A stretch of 64,000 nt of DNA. Source: Pseudomonas orientalis (GTDB taxonomy: Bacteria > Pseudomonadota > Gammaproteobacteria > Pseudomonadales > Pseudomonadaceae). Positions 13,311 to 24,773 of this stretch are shown in pieces. Position numbers and translations under genes: made by a program. The notes under the pieces were generated by a model, which had not been told where the DNA came from, made no database searches, and worked only from the letters and a program-made list of their open reading frames with translations. The stretch covers positions 3,441,001 to 3,505,000 of the forward strand of contig NZ_CP094351.1 of the NCBI RefSeq assembly GCF_022807995.1, in the 5' to 3' direction. Numbering within the stretch: position 1 is the first letter of the stretch; each line of letters begins with the position of its first letter.

Positions 13311-14435
13311 ATGCGTGATCCAGCCCCTTCTGACACACAAAAGAAGCGCGTCATCGTCGGCATGTCCGGCGGCGTGGATTCTTCCGTTTCCGCCGTTCTG
13401 CTCATGGAGCAGGGTTATGAGGTGGAAGGCCTGTTCATGAAGAACTGGGAAGAAGACGATGGAACGGAATATTGCACCGCCATGGACGACCTGGCGGACG
13501 CCCAGGCCGTGTGCGACAAGATTGGCATCAAGCTGCACACCGCCAACTTCGCCGCCGAGTACTGGGACAATGTGTTCGAACACTTCCTGGCCGAATACAA
13601 GGCCGGCCGTACGCCGAATCCGGACATCCTGTGCAACCGCGAGATCAAGTTCAAGGCGTTCCTCGACTACGCCATGATGCTTGGCGCCGACCTGATTGCC
13701 ACTGGCCACTACGTGCGCCGCCGCGATATCGATGGCCGTACCGAACTGCTCAAGGGCCTCGACCCGAACAAGGACCAGAGCTACTTCCTGCACGCGGTCG
13801 GCGGTGAACAGATCGCCAAGACCCTGTTCCCGGTCGGCGAGCTGGAAAAGCCCGAAGTGCGCAGGATCGCCGAGCAACATGGCCTGGCCACCGCCAAGAA
13901 GAAAGACTCCACCGGCATCTGCTTTATCGGCGAGCGCCGCTTCAGCGACTTCCTCAAGCAGTACCTGCCGGCGCAGCCGGGCGAGATCAAGACCACTGAC
14001 GGTGAAGTAATCGGCCGCCACCACGGCCTGATGTACCACACCATCGGACAGCGCCAGGGCCTGGGTATCGGCGGCTTGAAAGACGCCGGTGAAGAGCCGT
14101 GGTACGTGCTGGTCAAGGACCTGGAAAACAACGTACTGATCGTCGGCCAGGGCAACGAACACCCGTTGCTGTTCTCCGGCGCGCTGCTGGCCTCGGAGAT
14201 CTATTGGGTCAACCCGATCGACTTGAGCACGCCACGCCGCCTGACCGCCAAAGTGCGCTATCGCCAGAGCGACCAGCCGTGCACCCTGGAAAAAACCGCC
14301 ACGGGCTACCGCGCCACCTTCGATGACCCGCAACGCGCGGTCACCCCAGGCCAATCCGTGGTGTTCTATGACGGCGAAATCTGCCTGGGCGGCGGCGTCA
14401 TCGAAGTCGCGCAAGCCTGGAGCAACCCGGCATGA
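13311..14435 (+). CDS. mnmA: tRNA-specific 2-thiouridylase MnmA
   Basis: Adds the 2-thio group to wobble U34 of tRNA-Lys, -Glu and -Gln. The 374-residue protein has the ATP-binding PP-loop SGGVDSS at 19-25, the catalytic cysteine C108 ([12 protein letters not shown]) and the second cysteine C204 ([10 protein letters not shown]). The C-terminal barrel domains follow. Its last codons overlap the hflD start by ATGA, a sign of translational coupling. Confidence 0.97.
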   Translation: MRDPAPSDTQKKRVIVGMSGGVDSSVSAVLLMEQGYEVEGLFMKNWEEDDGTEYCTAMDDLADAQAVCDKIGIKLHTANFAAEYWDNVFEHFLAEYKAGRTPNPDILCNREIKFKAFLDYAMMLGADLIATGHYVRRRDIDGRTELLKGLDPNKDQSYFLHAVGGEQIAKTLFPVGELEKPEVRRIAEQHGLATAKKKDSTGICFIGERRFSDFLKQYLPAQPGEIKTTDGEVIGRHHGLMYHTIGQRQGLGIGGLKDAGEEPWYVLVKDLENNVLIVGQGNEHPLLFSGALLASEIYWVNPIDLSTPRRLTAKVRYRQSDQPCTLEKTATGYRATFDDPQRAVTPGQSVVFYDGEICLGGGVIEVAQAWSNPA

Positions 14436-15055
14436 GCCCGACCCAGGAGCAATTGACAGCCCTTGGCGGTGTATTTCTCGCTGCGGTACTGGTGGACAAG
14501 ATCGCCAAGACCGGCCAGGTCACCGAAGCCGGCCTGACCTGCATGCTCGGCAGCCTGTTGATCCGCGACCCCAAGGACACCCTGGAAGTCTACGGCGGCG
14601 ACGACCTGGCCTTGCGTGAAGGGTATCGCGCCCTGATCGGCGCCCTGGAGCGCGACCCCAGCACCTTGCAGCGCGAGCCGTTGCGCTACGCCCTGTCGAT
14701 GCTTGGTCTTGAGCGCCAACTGGCCAAGCGCGACGATCTGCTGGACACCATCGGCAAGCGCCTGCCACAGATCCAGTCCCAGGTAGAACACTTCGGCCCG
14801 GCCCACGAAAACGTGATCGCAGCCTGTGGCGCGCTGTACCAGGACACCTTGAGCACCTTGCGCCAGCGCATCCAGGTGCACGGCGACATGCGCAACCTGC
14901 AGCAACCCAACAACGCCTCGAAAATCCGCGCGCTGCTGCTGGCAGGTATTCGTTCGGCGCGGTTATGGCGTCAATTGGGCGGCCATCGTTGGCAATTGGT
15001 GATCAGCCGGCGCAAATTGCTCAAAGAGCTTTACCCGTTGATGCGCAACGAATAA
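14432..15055 (+). CDS. hflD: High-frequency lysogenization protein HflD homologue
   Basis: The 207-residue all-helical protein begins [22 protein letters not shown] and ends [10 protein letters not shown], both typical of HflD. In E. coli HflD is a peripheral inner-membrane protein that binds phage lambda CII; its cell function is otherwise unclear. The mnmA-hflD-purB order is conserved in gammaproteobacteria. It starts within the mnmA stop codon. Confidence 0.93.
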   Translation: MSPTQEQLTALGGVFLAAVLVDKIAKTGQVTEAGLTCMLGSLLIRDPKDTLEVYGGDDLALREGYRALIGALERDPSTLQREPLRYALSMLGLERQLAKRDDLLDTIGKRLPQIQSQVEHFGPAHENVIAACGALYQDTLSTLRQRIQVHGDMRNLQQPNNASKIRALLLAGIRSARLWRQLGGHRWQLVISRRKLLKELYPLMRNE

Positions 15056-15093
15056 GTCGCACCAGCGGACCTTTTTCAAGCCGTTACGCGTAA

Positions 15094-16551
<1,458 letters not shown>

Positions 16552-16570
16552 TCATCGCACGACCCTTTGA

Positions 16571-16597
16571 GACGCCCGGCCGCGCCGGGCGTTTTTA
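16571..16597 (+). terminator. Rho-independent terminator after purB
   Basis: GACGCCCGGC and GCCGGGCGTTTTT form a strong stem with a GC-rich loop, 20 bases after the purB stop. Confidence 0.88.
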
Positions 16598-16635
16598 TTC
16601 CTGTCTTAAAAGTGCTTTTTTTCAATAGGTTACAC

Positions 16636-17802
16636 ATGAATCCTGATATCCCTCTTCAACTTCTGGGCGGCATCACCGCACGGGAATTCCTGCGCGACTA
16701 CTGGCAGAAAAAACCGCTGCTGATCCGCCAGGCCATCCCCGACTTCGAAAGCCCGATCGACGCCGACGAACTGGCAGGCCTGGCGCTGGAAGAAGAAGTC
16801 GAGTCGCGGCTGGTGATCGAACACGGCGAGCGCCCGTGGGAGCTGCGTCGCGGCCCGTTCGCCGAAGATGCCTTCAGCACCCTGCCCGCGCGCGAGTGGA
16901 CCCTGCTGGTACAGGCCGTCGACCAATTCGTGCCGGAAGTCGCCGAATTGCTCGAGCACTTTCGCTTTCTGCCAAGCTGGCGCATCGACGATGTGATGAT
17001 CAGCTTCGCCGCGCCGGGCGGTAGCGTGGGCCCGCACTTCGACAACTACGATGTGTTCCTGCTGCAAGCCCAGGGCAAGCGCAACTGGAAAATCGGCCAA
17101 ATGTGCAATTCTGAAAGTGCGCTGCTGCAGCACGCTGACCTGCGCATCCTCGCCGAATTCGAAGAAAGCGCTGAATGGGTGCTCGAACCGGGCGACATGC
17201 TCTACCTGCCGCCGCGCCTGGCGCACTTCGGCATTGCCGAAGACGACTGCATGACCTACTCGGTAGGCTTCCGCGCGCCGAGCGCCGCTGAAGTGCTGAC
17301 GCACTTCACCGACTTCCTCGCCCAGTACCTGACCGACGAAGAGCGCTACACCGATGCCGACGCCCAGCCGGTCAGCGACCCGCATCAGATTCAGAGCGAT
17401 GCACTGGACCGCCTCAAGAGCCTGCTGGCCGAGCACATGAGCGACGAGCGCATGCTGCTGACCTGGTTCGGCCAGTTCATGACCGAACCGCGCTACCCGG
17501 AGCTGGTGGCGGGCGAAGAGCTGGGCGAGGACGATTTCATCAACAGCCTGCAAGACGGCGCGATCCTGGTGCGCAACCCGAGCGCACGCATGGCCTGGTC
17601 GGAAGTGGACGACGACGTATTGCTGTTCGCCAGCGGCCAGAGCCGTTACCTGCCGGGCAAACTGCGCGAACTGTTGAAACTGGTGTGCTCGGCCGATGCC
17701 TTGCACAGCGAAAACCTTGGCCAATGGCTGGCTGATGAAGACGGTCGCGACCTGCTGTGCGAACTGGTCAAGCAAGGCAGCCTGGGGTTTGCGGATGAAT
17801 AG
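16636..17802 (+). CDS. roxA: Ribosomal protein uL16 3-hydroxylase (RoxA/YcfD family)
   Basis: 2-oxoglutarate/Fe(II) oxygenase; E. coli YcfD hydroxylates an Arg of ribosomal protein L16. The 388-residue protein has a JmjC/cupin core with iron ligands H134-x-D136 (VGPHFDNYDVF) and H197 (LPPRLAHFGI), then a dimerisation part and a C-terminal winged-helix-like domain. ATG 16636 gives the usual MNPDIPLQLLGG start. It overlaps the next gene by 8 bases, so the two are coupled. Confidence 0.92.
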   Translation: MNPDIPLQLLGGITAREFLRDYWQKKPLLIRQAIPDFESPIDADELAGLALEEEVESRLVIEHGERPWELRRGPFAEDAFSTLPAREWTLLVQAVDQFVPEVAELLEHFRFLPSWRIDDVMISFAAPGGSVGPHFDNYDVFLLQAQGKRNWKIGQMCNSESALLQHADLRILAEFEESAEWVLEPGDMLYLPPRLAHFGIAEDDCMTYSVGFRAPSAAEVLTHFTDFLAQYLTDEERYTDADAQPVSDPHQIQSDALDRLKSLLAEHMSDERMLLTWFGQFMTEPRYPELVAGEELGEDDFINSLQDGAILVRNPSARMAWSEVDDDVLLFASGQSRYLPGKLRELLKLVCSADALHSENLGQWLADEDGRDLLCELVKQGSLGFADE

Positions 17803-18217
17803 GATTCACGTAAGTGTCGCGGACTGGCGAAAGGATATCGACGAGATTCGGCGCATTCGTGAAGCGGTATTCATCGCTGAACAATCGGTTCCACCCGAGC
17901 TGGAATGGGACGCGGACGACGCCGGTGCGATGCACTTTCTGGCGTTCGAAGGTGACTTCCCGATTGGCACTGCTCGGCTGCTGCCCAGCGGCGAGATCGG
18001 CCGCGTGTCGGTACTCAAGGACTGGCGCGGGCTGAGGGTCGGCGACAAGCTGATGGAAACGGTGATCGGCGTGGCCGAAAAACGTGGCCAGACCCGCCAG
18101 TTTCTGAGTGCACAGGTGTATGCGGCGCCGTTCTATGAGCGGCTGGGTTTCAAGATCGTCAGCGACGAGTTTCTTGAAGTCGGGATTCCGCATGTGGATA
18201 TGGTGCGTGGGGACTGA
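17795..18217 (+). CDS. GNAT family N-acetyltransferase
   Basis: The 140-residue acetyltransferase has the acetyl-CoA pyrophosphate loop in IGRVSVLKDWRGLRVGDKLM and a C-terminal YAAPFYERLGFKIVSDEFLE typical of ElaA-like members. The substrate is unknown. The ATG at 17795 sits inside the roxA stop region; an in-frame codon upstream would place the start deep in roxA and is not credible. It is probably translated by coupling with roxA. Confidence 0.88.
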   Translation: MNRIHVSVADWRKDIDEIRRIREAVFIAEQSVPPELEWDADDAGAMHFLAFEGDFPIGTARLLPSGEIGRVSVLKDWRGLRVGDKLMETVIGVAEKRGQTRQFLSAQVYAAPFYERLGFKIVSDEFLEVGIPHVDMVRGD

Positions 18218-18233
18218 TCCGGGACCGTGTCGC

Positions 18234-18312
18234 GGCTATCGGGGGCAAGCCCCCTCCCACATTTTGACCGAGTACATCCTTAAGTGTGGGAGGGGGCTTG
18301 CCCCCGATGACT
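18234..18312. repeat. REP doublet in tail-to-tail orientation
   Basis: CGGGGGCAAGCCCCCTCCCAC is followed after about 25 bases by GTGGGAGGGGGCTTGCCCCC. The units are the same class as at 5240 but face the opposite way, with a shorter loop. Confidence 0.87.
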
Positions 18313-18326
18313 ATTTCAGCCACACC

Positions 18327-18357
18327 AAAAAAATGCCCTGCCTTGCCAGGGCATTTT
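18327..18357 (+). terminator. Rho-independent terminator after the GNAT gene
   Basis: AAAATGCCCTG, short loop, CAGGGCATTTT. It can work in both directions. Confidence 0.8.
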
Positions 18358-18437
18358 GCTGTCCAGCATTCAACTTGCCCCCCACCAGGCCGACAAACTG
18401 GCACTATCAAGCCAAATGACTCGCAGAGATAACGGAC

Positions 18438-19175
18438 ATGTCCCTACGCACCCTGCTCACCGCCATGCTCCTGACCGCCAGCGTCACGGCTGTGGCCGAC
18501 ACCGAAGTGGTCAACCTGAGCAACCGTACCAGCGCCGATCTGCTGCCGGTAGCGCAGAATTTCATTGGCAAGGACGGCACCGTCAGCGCCTATGGCAACC
18601 AGCTTATTGTCAACGCGGATCCGGCGAAGATCGAAGGTCTGCGCGCCCTGCTCGCTCAACTCGACACGCCGGCCAAGCGCCTGTTGATCACCGTCGACAC
18701 CAGCGAAAGCAACCAGCAGAGCAGCGGCGACAGCCAGACTCGTATCATCAGCTACGGCACCACCAGCCGCGACGGCGGCATCCAGCAGATCCAGGCCAGT
18801 GAAGGCGTACCCGCGCTGATCCAGGTCGGCCAGAGCGTACCGCTGACCACGACCCAGCAGGACAGCTACGGCCGCCTGCAAAACCAGACCCAGTATCGAA
18901 ACGTCACCCAGGGTTTCTACGTGACCGCAAGCGTCACCGGCGAGACCGTCCACCTGGCCATCAGTACCAATCGTGACCGCATGAGCCAGGAACGTCCCGA
19001 TGTAGTGAACATGCAAAGTACCGACACAAGTGTCAGTGGCCGCCTGGGCGAATGGATCTCCCTGGCCGGCATCAACCGCGAGACCCAGGCCGATAAATCC
19101 TCTACAACCCGCAGCTACTCTACTCAGGGTCGCGATGATCTGACTTTGCGGGTAAAAGTCGATACGCTGAACTGA
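18438..19175 (+). CDS. Periplasmic secretin-domain-like protein, function unknown
   Basis: The 245-residue exported protein has a signal peptide ending near VTAVAD (residue 21). Residues 22-90 (VVNLSNRTSADLLPVAQNFI, NQLIVNADPAKIEGLRALLA, QLDTPAKRLLITVDTS) match the N1-type ring domain of secretins. The rest is Gln/Ser/Thr-rich beta sequence (GVPALIQVGQSVPLT, GFYVTASVTGETVHLAIS) like a secretin-core fragment, but the length is far below a real secretin and no pore part is seen. It is a single gene just before the aceA control region. The function is not known to me. Confidence 0.8.
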   Translation: MSLRTLLTAMLLTASVTAVADTEVVNLSNRTSADLLPVAQNFIGKDGTVSAYGNQLIVNADPAKIEGLRALLAQLDTPAKRLLITVDTSESNQQSSGDSQTRIISYGTTSRDGGIQQIQASEGVPALIQVGQSVPLTTTQQDSYGRLQNQTQYRNVTQGFYVTASVTGETVHLAISTNRDRMSQERPDVVNMQSTDTSVSGRLGEWISLAGINRETQADKSSTTRSYSTQGRDDLTLRVKVDTLN

Positions 19176-19215
19176 AGCACCAAAAACTGACTTGCTAGTC
19201 GTATTAGACCAAAGA

Positions 19216-19241
19216 TGTAGTGCTTAAAAAAAAGCACTACA
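19216..19241. promoter_or_regulatory. RccR-type operator upstream of aceA
   Basis: A perfect 26-base palindrome, TGTAGT-GCTT-A8-GC-ACTACA (half-sites 14 bases apart), ends 111 bases before the aceA ATG. TGTAGT...ACTACA matches, from memory, the recognition pattern of RccR, the KDPG-responsive regulator that represses aceA and other two-carbon-use genes in Pseudomonas. Binding is inferred from the sequence only. The A/T centre could also act as a weak terminator for the upstream gene. Confidence 0.7.
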
Positions 19242-19352
19242 AAATGTTTGACGCCCCTGAAAAGGCTGTGCATGATGGCCTCGCTCCCGCTAATCAAGGG
19301 CCCTGGCAAGGGCCTTCGAACCCTACAAGACGCGACGACGAGGTTTATCTAC

Positions 19353-20678
19353 ATGGCACTGACACGCGAACAGCAAATTGCAGCCCTTGAAAAAGACTGG
19401 GCTGAAAACCCACGCTGGAAAGGCGTGACCCGCGCTTATTCCGCTGCTGACGTCGTCCGCCTGCGTGGCTCGGTCCAACCTGAGCACACCTTTGCAAAAC
19501 TCGGCGCCGAGAAGCTGTGGAACCTGGTCACCCAGGGTGCCAAGCCGTCCTTCCGTCCCGACAAAGATTTCGTCAACTGCATGGGCGCCCTCACTGGCGG
19601 CCAGGCAGTGCAACAGGTAAAAGCCGGTATCCAGGCGATCTACCTGTCCGGCTGGCAAGTGGCAGCGGACAACAACTCCGCTGAATCCATGTACCCCGAC
19701 CAGTCGCTGTACCCGGTGGACTCGGTTCCAACCGTGGTCAAGCGCATCAATAACTCGTTCCGTCGCGCCGACCAGATCCAGTGGAAAGCCGGTAAGGGTC
19801 CGGGCGATGAAGGCTACATCGACTACTTCGCCCCTATCGTGGCCGACGCCGAAGCCGGTTTCGGTGGCGTGCTCAACGCCTACGAGCTGATGAAGAGCAT
19901 GATCGAGGCTGGCGCCGCCGGCGTGCACTTCGAAGACCAACTGGCGTCGGTGAAGAAATGCGGCCACATGGGTGGCAAAGTACTGGTTCCAACCCAGGAA
20001 GCCGTACAGAAGCTGACCGCTGCCCGCCTGGCCGCTGACGTGGCCGGTACGCCGACCATCATCCTGGCGCGCACCGATGCCAACGCCGCCGACCTGCTGA
20101 CTTCGGACTGCGACCCGTACGACCAGCCATTCGTCACCGGCGAACGTACTCAGGAAGGCTTCTATAAAGTGCGCGCCGGTCTCGACCAGGCCATCGCCCG
20201 CGGCTTGGCCTACGCGCCGTACGCCGACCTGATCTGGTGCGAAACCGCCAAGCCGGACCTGGACGAAGCCCGTCGTTTCGCCGAAGCGATCAAGAAGGAA
20301 TACCCGGACCAACTGCTGTCCTACAACTGCTCGCCCTCCTTCAACTGGAAAAAGAACCTGGACGACGCGACCATCGCCAAGTTCCAGCGTGAACTGTCGG
20401 CCATGGGCTACAAGCACCAGTTCATCACCCTGGCCGGCATTCACAACATGTGGCACAGCATGTTCAACCTGGCGCACGACTACGCCCGCAACGACATGAC
20501 CGCCTACGTGAAGCTGCAGGAGCAGGAATTCGCTGACGCCGCCAAAGGCTACACCTTCGTGGCGCACCAGCAGGAAGTGGGCACCGGCTACTTCGACGAC
20601 ATGACCACCGTGATTCAGGGCGGCACTTCGTCCGTGACCGCGCTGACCGGTTCGACCGAAGAAGAGCAGTTCCACTAA
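19353..20678 (+). CDS. aceA: Isocitrate lyase
   Basis: First enzyme of the glyoxylate shunt, splitting isocitrate into succinate and glyoxylate. The 441-residue product starts [20 protein letters not shown]. It carries the catalytic loop [17 protein letters not shown] with the active-site Cys in [24 protein letters not shown], and [19 protein letters not shown] 19353 is the conserved start; an upstream in-frame ATG at 19260 is not. It is monocistronic with a terminator at 20740, and probably controlled by the palindrome at 19216. Confidence 0.97.
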   Translation: MALTREQQIAALEKDWAENPRWKGVTRAYSAADVVRLRGSVQPEHTFAKLGAEKLWNLVTQGAKPSFRPDKDFVNCMGALTGGQAVQQVKAGIQAIYLSGWQVAADNNSAESMYPDQSLYPVDSVPTVVKRINNSFRRADQIQWKAGKGPGDEGYIDYFAPIVADAEAGFGGVLNAYELMKSMIEAGAAGVHFEDQLASVKKCGHMGGKVLVPTQEAVQKLTAARLAADVAGTPTIILARTDANAADLLTSDCDPYDQPFVTGERTQEGFYKVRAGLDQAIARGLAYAPYADLIWCETAKPDLDEARRFAEAIKKEYPDQLLSYNCSPSFNWKKNLDDATIAKFQRELSAMGYKHQFITLAGIHNMWHSMFNLAHDYARNDMTAYVKLQEQEFADAAKGYTFVAHQQEVGTGYFDDMTTVIQGGTSSVTALTGSTEEEQFH

Positions 20679-20739
20679 GCACCGCGTACACGGCCACTGC
20701 CGCCCCACGGAAGACCTAACCGCAGTGCCGCGCAACAAT

Positions 20740-20770
20740 CACGCCCCGACTGGTTCGGGGCGTTTTTTTT
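20740..20770 (+). terminator. Rho-independent terminator after aceA
   Basis: ACGCCCCGA, loop, TCGGGGCGT and a run of eight Ts. Confidence 0.92.
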
Positions 20771-20805
20771 GCGCGTAAGAAATGCTGCTGGAACAACGCA
20801 TATCA

Positions 20806-20901
20806 AAATGTGGGAGGGGGCTTGCCCCCGATAGCGGTGGATCAGCAACAGATGTGCTGACTGGCACTCCGCAATCGGGGGCAAGCCCCCTCCCACAATG
20901 G
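20806..20901. repeat. REPIN between aceA and nuoA
   Basis: Two inverted units GTGGGAGGGGGCTTGCCC / GGGCAAGCCCCCTCCCAC with a loop of about 50 bases. Same class as at 5240. Confidence 0.9.
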
Positions 20902-21317
20902 ATTTTGCGCAAAACATTGATCCAGAGCGGTATCTGCCCCGGTCAAATCCGTTAAAAGATCCGCACCACCAACTAAGCGACACTCAACCAAGTAACGGCA
21001 ACTTCCCCCGCCACACGAGAAACATTCGCTTAAACCCCGCGCAAACAATATTCATTATCATTTGGAATGAGAAAACTTCTTTACCACTTAAACAAAACAC
21101 ATTTCATAAAAAGCCCGCTAATGCCCGTCCCGCAAGGGCTACAGCCCCATAAAGGTGCACTATGTGCTTATTCCACCGAATAATTTCGCCACAGGAATTT
21201 TACTTGCCCGGTGTTTAGCCATAAAATCACCGAGATTGATTGCAGTGCGACATATCGTCACTGCATCGTTACTTTTTCGAGCTCAGAGACCTTTGCTCTC
21301 TGTTAAGGATTTCCAGC
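20902..21317. other. Long AT-rich region upstream of the nuo operon
   Basis: About 416 bases without a convincing gene. A short plus-strand frame starting in the REPIN (20898-21152) resembles no protein I know. The stretch becomes A/T-rich from 21040 to 21260, unlike its surroundings, and holds a Fur-box-like site at 21047-21065. The nuo promoter must lie here but no clear -35/-10 pair stands out. Confidence 0.45.
21047..21065. promoter_or_regulatory. Fur-box-like site upstream of nuoA
   Basis: The minus-strand sequence CCAAATGATAATGAATATT matches 13 of 19 positions of the Fur consensus GATAATGATAATCATTATC, including an unbroken AATGATAAT. It lies about 255 bases before nuoA. Iron control of complex I, or of an unannotated transcript here, is inferred. 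Confidence 0.4.
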
Positions 21318-21731
21318 ATGACCGACGCGACAGGACTCATGGCCCACAACTGGGGCTTTGCCATTTTCCTCCTCGGTGTTGTGGGGCTTTGCGCCTTCAT
21401 GCTCGGCGTCTCCAGCCTCCTCGGGTCAAAAGCCTGGGGTCGCAGCAAAAACGAACCGTTCGAGTCCGGCATGCTACCTACAGGTGGCGCCCGCTTGCGG
21501 CTCTCAGCCAAATTCTATCTGGTCGCGATGCTCTTCGTGATCTTCGATATCGAAGCCCTCTTTCTCTTTGCCTGGTCTGTGTCCGTCCGCGAAAGCGGCT
21601 GGACCGGATTCGTCGAAGCTCTCGTTTTCATAGCAATTCTGTTGGCAGGTCTTGTCTACCTGTTCCGAGTGGGCGCCCTTGACTGGGCTCCGGAAGCTCG
21701 TCGCAAGCGGCAGGCGAAGCTGAAACAATGA
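21318..21731 (+). CDS. nuoA: NADH-quinone oxidoreductase subunit A
   Basis: The 137-residue membrane subunit of proton-pumping complex I has three transmembrane helices. The conserved loop [20 protein letters not shown] contributes to the quinone-site entrance, and the second helix carries [14 protein letters not shown] 21318 ([17 protein letters not shown]) is preceded by an AAGGA-type site. First gene of the 13-gene nuo operon; nuoB begins 10 bases later. Confidence 0.95.
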   Translation: MTDATGLMAHNWGFAIFLLGVVGLCAFMLGVSSLLGSKAWGRSKNEPFESGMLPTGGARLRLSAKFYLVAMLFVIFDIEALFLFAWSVSVRESGWTGFVEALVFIAILLAGLVYLFRVGALDWAPEARRKRQAKLKQ

Positions 21732-21741
21732 GGCTTTGGCA

Positions 21742-22416
21742 ATGCAATACAATCTCACCAGGATCAACCCGGATGCTCCTAACGAGCAGTACCCCATCGG
21801 CGAACGGCAAACCGTTTCCGACCCGTTAGAAGACCAAGTCCACAAGAACATCTACATGGGCAAGCTGGAAGACGTGCTGAGTGGCGCGGTCAACTGGGGG
21901 CGTAAAAACTCCCTGTGGCCGTACAACTTCGGCCTTTCGTGCTGCTACGTGGAAATGACCACCGCCTTCACGGCGCCCCACGATATCGCGCGCTTTGGCG
22001 CCGAAGTGATCCGGGCATCGCCGCGCCAGGCGGATTTCATGGTTATCGCCGGTACGCCGTTCCTGAAAATGGCCCCCATCATCCAGCGCCTGTATGAACA
22101 GATGCTGGAACCCAAGTGGGTCATTTCCATGGGCGCCTGTGCCAATTCCGGTGGCATGTACGACATCTATTCCGTGGTCCAGGGGGTCGATAAGTTCCTC
22201 CCGGTGGATGTCTACGTGCCCGGCTGCCCGCCCCGCCCCGAAGCGTTCCTGCAAGGCTTGATGTTGCTGCAGGAATCGATCGGACAGGAGCGTCGCCCGT
22301 TGTCCTGGGTCGTCGGCGATCAAGGCGTGTACCGCGCCGACATGCCGTCGCAAAAGGAACAGCGCCGCGAACAGCGAATCGCAGTCACCAATCTGCGCAG
22401 CCCCGACGAAGTCTGA
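21742..22416 (+). CDS. nuoB: NADH-quinone oxidoreductase subunit B
   Basis: The 224-residue subunit holds the terminal 4Fe-4S cluster N2 that reduces quinone. Ligand motifs are the tandem CC in [20 protein letters not shown] and [10 protein letters not shown]. The ATG at 21742 ([13 protein letters not shown]) is preferred over a TTG six bases upstream; GAGG lies suitably before it. The N-terminal 40 residues are the usual Pseudomonas extension. Confidence 0.96.
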   Translation: MQYNLTRINPDAPNEQYPIGERQTVSDPLEDQVHKNIYMGKLEDVLSGAVNWGRKNSLWPYNFGLSCCYVEMTTAFTAPHDIARFGAEVIRASPRQADFMVIAGTPFLKMAPIIQRLYEQMLEPKWVISMGACANSGGMYDIYSVVQGVDKFLPVDVYVPGCPPRPEAFLQGLMLLQESIGQERRPLSWVVGDQGVYRADMPSQKEQRREQRIAVTNLRSPDEV

Positions 22417-22488
22417 TCCAGCACCGCTTCTTTTATAGAACGATAACCTGGCTTCATTCTTTACGTTGACCGAAAGCGATAAAAAACC

Positions 22489-24273
22489 ATGACTACAGGC
22501 AGTGCTCTGTACATCCCGCCTTATAAGGCAAACGACCAGGACGTGGTCGTCGAACTGAACAACCGTTTTGGCGCCGAGGCGTTCACCGCCCAGGAGACCC
22601 GCACCGGCATGCCCGTGTTGTGGGTTGCCCGCGCCAGGCTCATCGAAGTCCTGACCTTCCTGCGCAACTTGCCCAAGCCCTACGTCATGCTCTATGACCT
22701 GCATGGCGTGGACGAGCGCCTGCGCACCAAGCGCCAGGGCCTGCCCAGTGGCGCCGATTTCACCGTGTTCTACCACTTGATGTCGCTGGAACGTAACAGC
22801 GACGTGATGCTCAAGGTCGCCCTGAGCGAGAGCGACCTGAGCGTACCGACCGTGACCGGCATCTGGCCGAACGCCAACTGGTACGAGCGTGAAGTCTGGG
22901 ACATGTTCGGCATCGACTTCCCGGGCCACCCGCACCTGACCCGCATCATGATGCCACCGACCTGGGAAGGTCACCCGCTGCGCAAGGACTTCCCGGCGCG
23001 CGCCACCGAGTTCGACCCCTTCAGCCTCACCCTGGCCAAGCAACAGCTCGAGGAAGAAGCGGCGCGCTTCAACCCGGAAGACTGGGGCATGAAGCGTTCG
23101 GGCACCAACGAGGACTACATGTTCCTCAACCTGGGCCCCAACCACCCTTCGGCCCACGGTGCCTTCCGTATCATCCTGCAACTGGATGGCGAGGAAATCG
23201 TCGACTGCGTCCCGGACATCGGCTACCACCACCGTGGTGCCGAAAAAATGGCCGAGCGTCAGTCCTGGCACAGCTTCATCCCCTACACTGACCGTATCGA
23301 CTACCTCGGCGGCGTGATGAACAACCTGCCGTATGTGCTCTCGGTCGAGAAGCTGGCCGGTATCAAGGTGCCGGACCGCGTCGACACCATTCGCATCATG
23401 ATGGCCGAGTTCTTCCGCATCACCAGCCACCTGCTGTTCCTGGGTACTTACATCCAGGACGTGGGCGCCATGACGCCGGTGTTCTTCACCTTCACCGACC
23501 GCCAGCGCGCCTACAAGGTCATCGAAGCGGTCACCGGTTTCCGTCTGCACCCGGCCTGGTACCGCATCGGCGGCGTGGCCCACGACCTGCCTAACGGTTG
23601 GGAGCGCCTGGTCAAGGAATTCATCGACTGGATGCCCAAGCGTCTGGACGAATACCAGAAGGCCGCCCTGGATAACAGCATCCTCAAGGGCCGTACCATC
23701 GGCGTCGCGCAATACAACACCAAAGAGGCCCTGGAATGGGGCGTCACCGGTGCCGGCCTGCGTTCCACCGGTTGCGACTTCGACCTGCGCAAGGCGCGCC
23801 CGTACTCCGGCTACCAGAACTTCGAGTTCGAAGTACCGCTGGCGGCCAACGGCGATGCCTACGACCGCTGCATCGTGCGCGTCGAAGAAATGCGCCAGAG
23901 CCTGAAGATCATCGAGCAGTGCATGCGCAACATGCCGGCAGGCCCGTACAAGGCGGATCACCCGCTGACCACGCCGCCGCCCAAAGAGCGCACGCTGCAG
24001 CACATCGAAACCCTGATCACGCACTTCCTGCAGGTTTCGTGGGGCCCGGTGATGCCGGCCAACGAGTCCTTCCAGATGATCGAAGCGACCAAGGGTATCA
24101 ACAGTTATTACCTGACGAGCGATGGCGGCACCATGAGCTACCGCACCCGGATTCGCACCCCAAGCTTCCCGCACTTGCAGCAGATCCCTTCGGTGATCAA
24201 AGGCGAGATGGTCGCGGACTTGATTGCGTACCTGGGTAGTATCGATTTCGTTATGGCCGACGTGGACCGCTAA
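22489..24273 (+). CDS. nuoC: NADH-quinone oxidoreductase fused subunits C and D
   Basis: The 594-residue fusion (nuoCD) joins NuoC (about 1-190; [20 protein letters not shown]) and the 49-kDa-type NuoD (about 200-594; [30 protein letters not shown], ending [11 protein letters not shown]). NuoD frames the quinone pocket beside cluster N2. Fusion is the rule in gammaproteobacteria including Pseudomonas. A 72-base gap separates it from nuoB, and nuoE starts two bases after its stop. Confidence 0.96.
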   Translation: MTTGSALYIPPYKANDQDVVVELNNRFGAEAFTAQETRTGMPVLWVARARLIEVLTFLRNLPKPYVMLYDLHGVDERLRTKRQGLPSGADFTVFYHLMSLERNSDVMLKVALSESDLSVPTVTGIWPNANWYEREVWDMFGIDFPGHPHLTRIMMPPTWEGHPLRKDFPARATEFDPFSLTLAKQQLEEEAARFNPEDWGMKRSGTNEDYMFLNLGPNHPSAHGAFRIILQLDGEEIVDCVPDIGYHHRGAEKMAERQSWHSFIPYTDRIDYLGGVMNNLPYVLSVEKLAGIKVPDRVDTIRIMMAEFFRITSHLLFLGTYIQDVGAMTPVFFTFTDRQRAYKVIEAVTGFRLHPAWYRIGGVAHDLPNGWERLVKEFIDWMPKRLDEYQKAALDNSILKGRTIGVAQYNTKEALEWGVTGAGLRSTGCDFDLRKARPYSGYQNFEFEVPLAANGDAYDRCIVRVEEMRQSLKIIEQCMRNMPAGPYKADHPLTTPPPKERTLQHIETLITHFLQVSWGPVMPANESFQMIEATKGINSYYLTSDGGTMSYRTRIRTPSFPHLQQIPSVIKGEMVADLIAYLGSIDFVMADVDR

Positions 24274-24275
24274 GC

Positions 24276-24773
24276 ATGAACAGCACGCTTATCCAGACAG
24301 ACCGTTTCACCTTGAGTGAAACCGAGCGCTCGGCCATCGAGCACGAGCTGCATCACTACGAAGACCCGCGCGCGGCGTCGATCGAAGCCCTGAAGATCGT
24401 CCAGAAGGAACGTGGCTGGGTGCCGGACGGCGCTCTCTACGCCATCGGCGAGATCCTCGGCATCCCCGCCAGCGACGTTGAAGGCGTGGCCACGTTCTAC
24501 AGCCAGATCTTCCGCCAGCCGGTGGGCCGCCACATCATTCGCGTGTGCGACAGCATGGTCTGCTACATCGGTGGCCACGAGTCCGTGGTCAGCGAAATAC
24601 AGGCAAAGCTGGGCATCGGCCTGGGCCAGACCACCGCCGACGGCCGCTTCACGCTGCTGCCGGTGTGCTGCCTGGGCAACTGCGACAAGGCGCCGGCGTT
24701 GATGATCGACGACGACACATTCGGTGACGTACAGCCTGCTGGCGTGACCCAATTGCTCGAGGGCTACCCATGA
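24276..24773 (+). CDS. nuoE: NADH-quinone oxidoreductase subunit E
   Basis: The 165-residue peripheral-arm subunit carries 2Fe-2S cluster N1a, with likely ligands C91, C96 (VCDSMVC), C132 and C136 (CCLGNC). It forms the NADH-dehydrogenase module with NuoF and NuoG. Its stop overlaps the nuoF start by ATGA. Confidence 0.95.
   Translation: MNSTLIQTDRFTLSETERSAIEHELHHYEDPRAASIEALKIVQKERGWVPDGALYAIGEILGIPASDVEGVATFYSQIFRQPVGRHIIRVCDSMVCYIGGHESVVSEIQAKLGIGLGQTTADGRFTLLPVCCLGNCDKAPALMIDDDTFGDVQPAGVTQLLEGYP

Noticed and set aside
20898..21152. An 84-codon plus-strand frame upstream of nuoA
   Set aside because: It begins inside a REPIN, has no ribosome site and ends in low-complexity sequence.
21826..24174. 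A 782-codon minus-strand frame opposite nuoB/nuoCD, and similar long frames opposite nuoG, nuoL and nuoM
   Set aside because: These are all mirror frames of highly conserved complex I genes; none has a ribosome site or homology.
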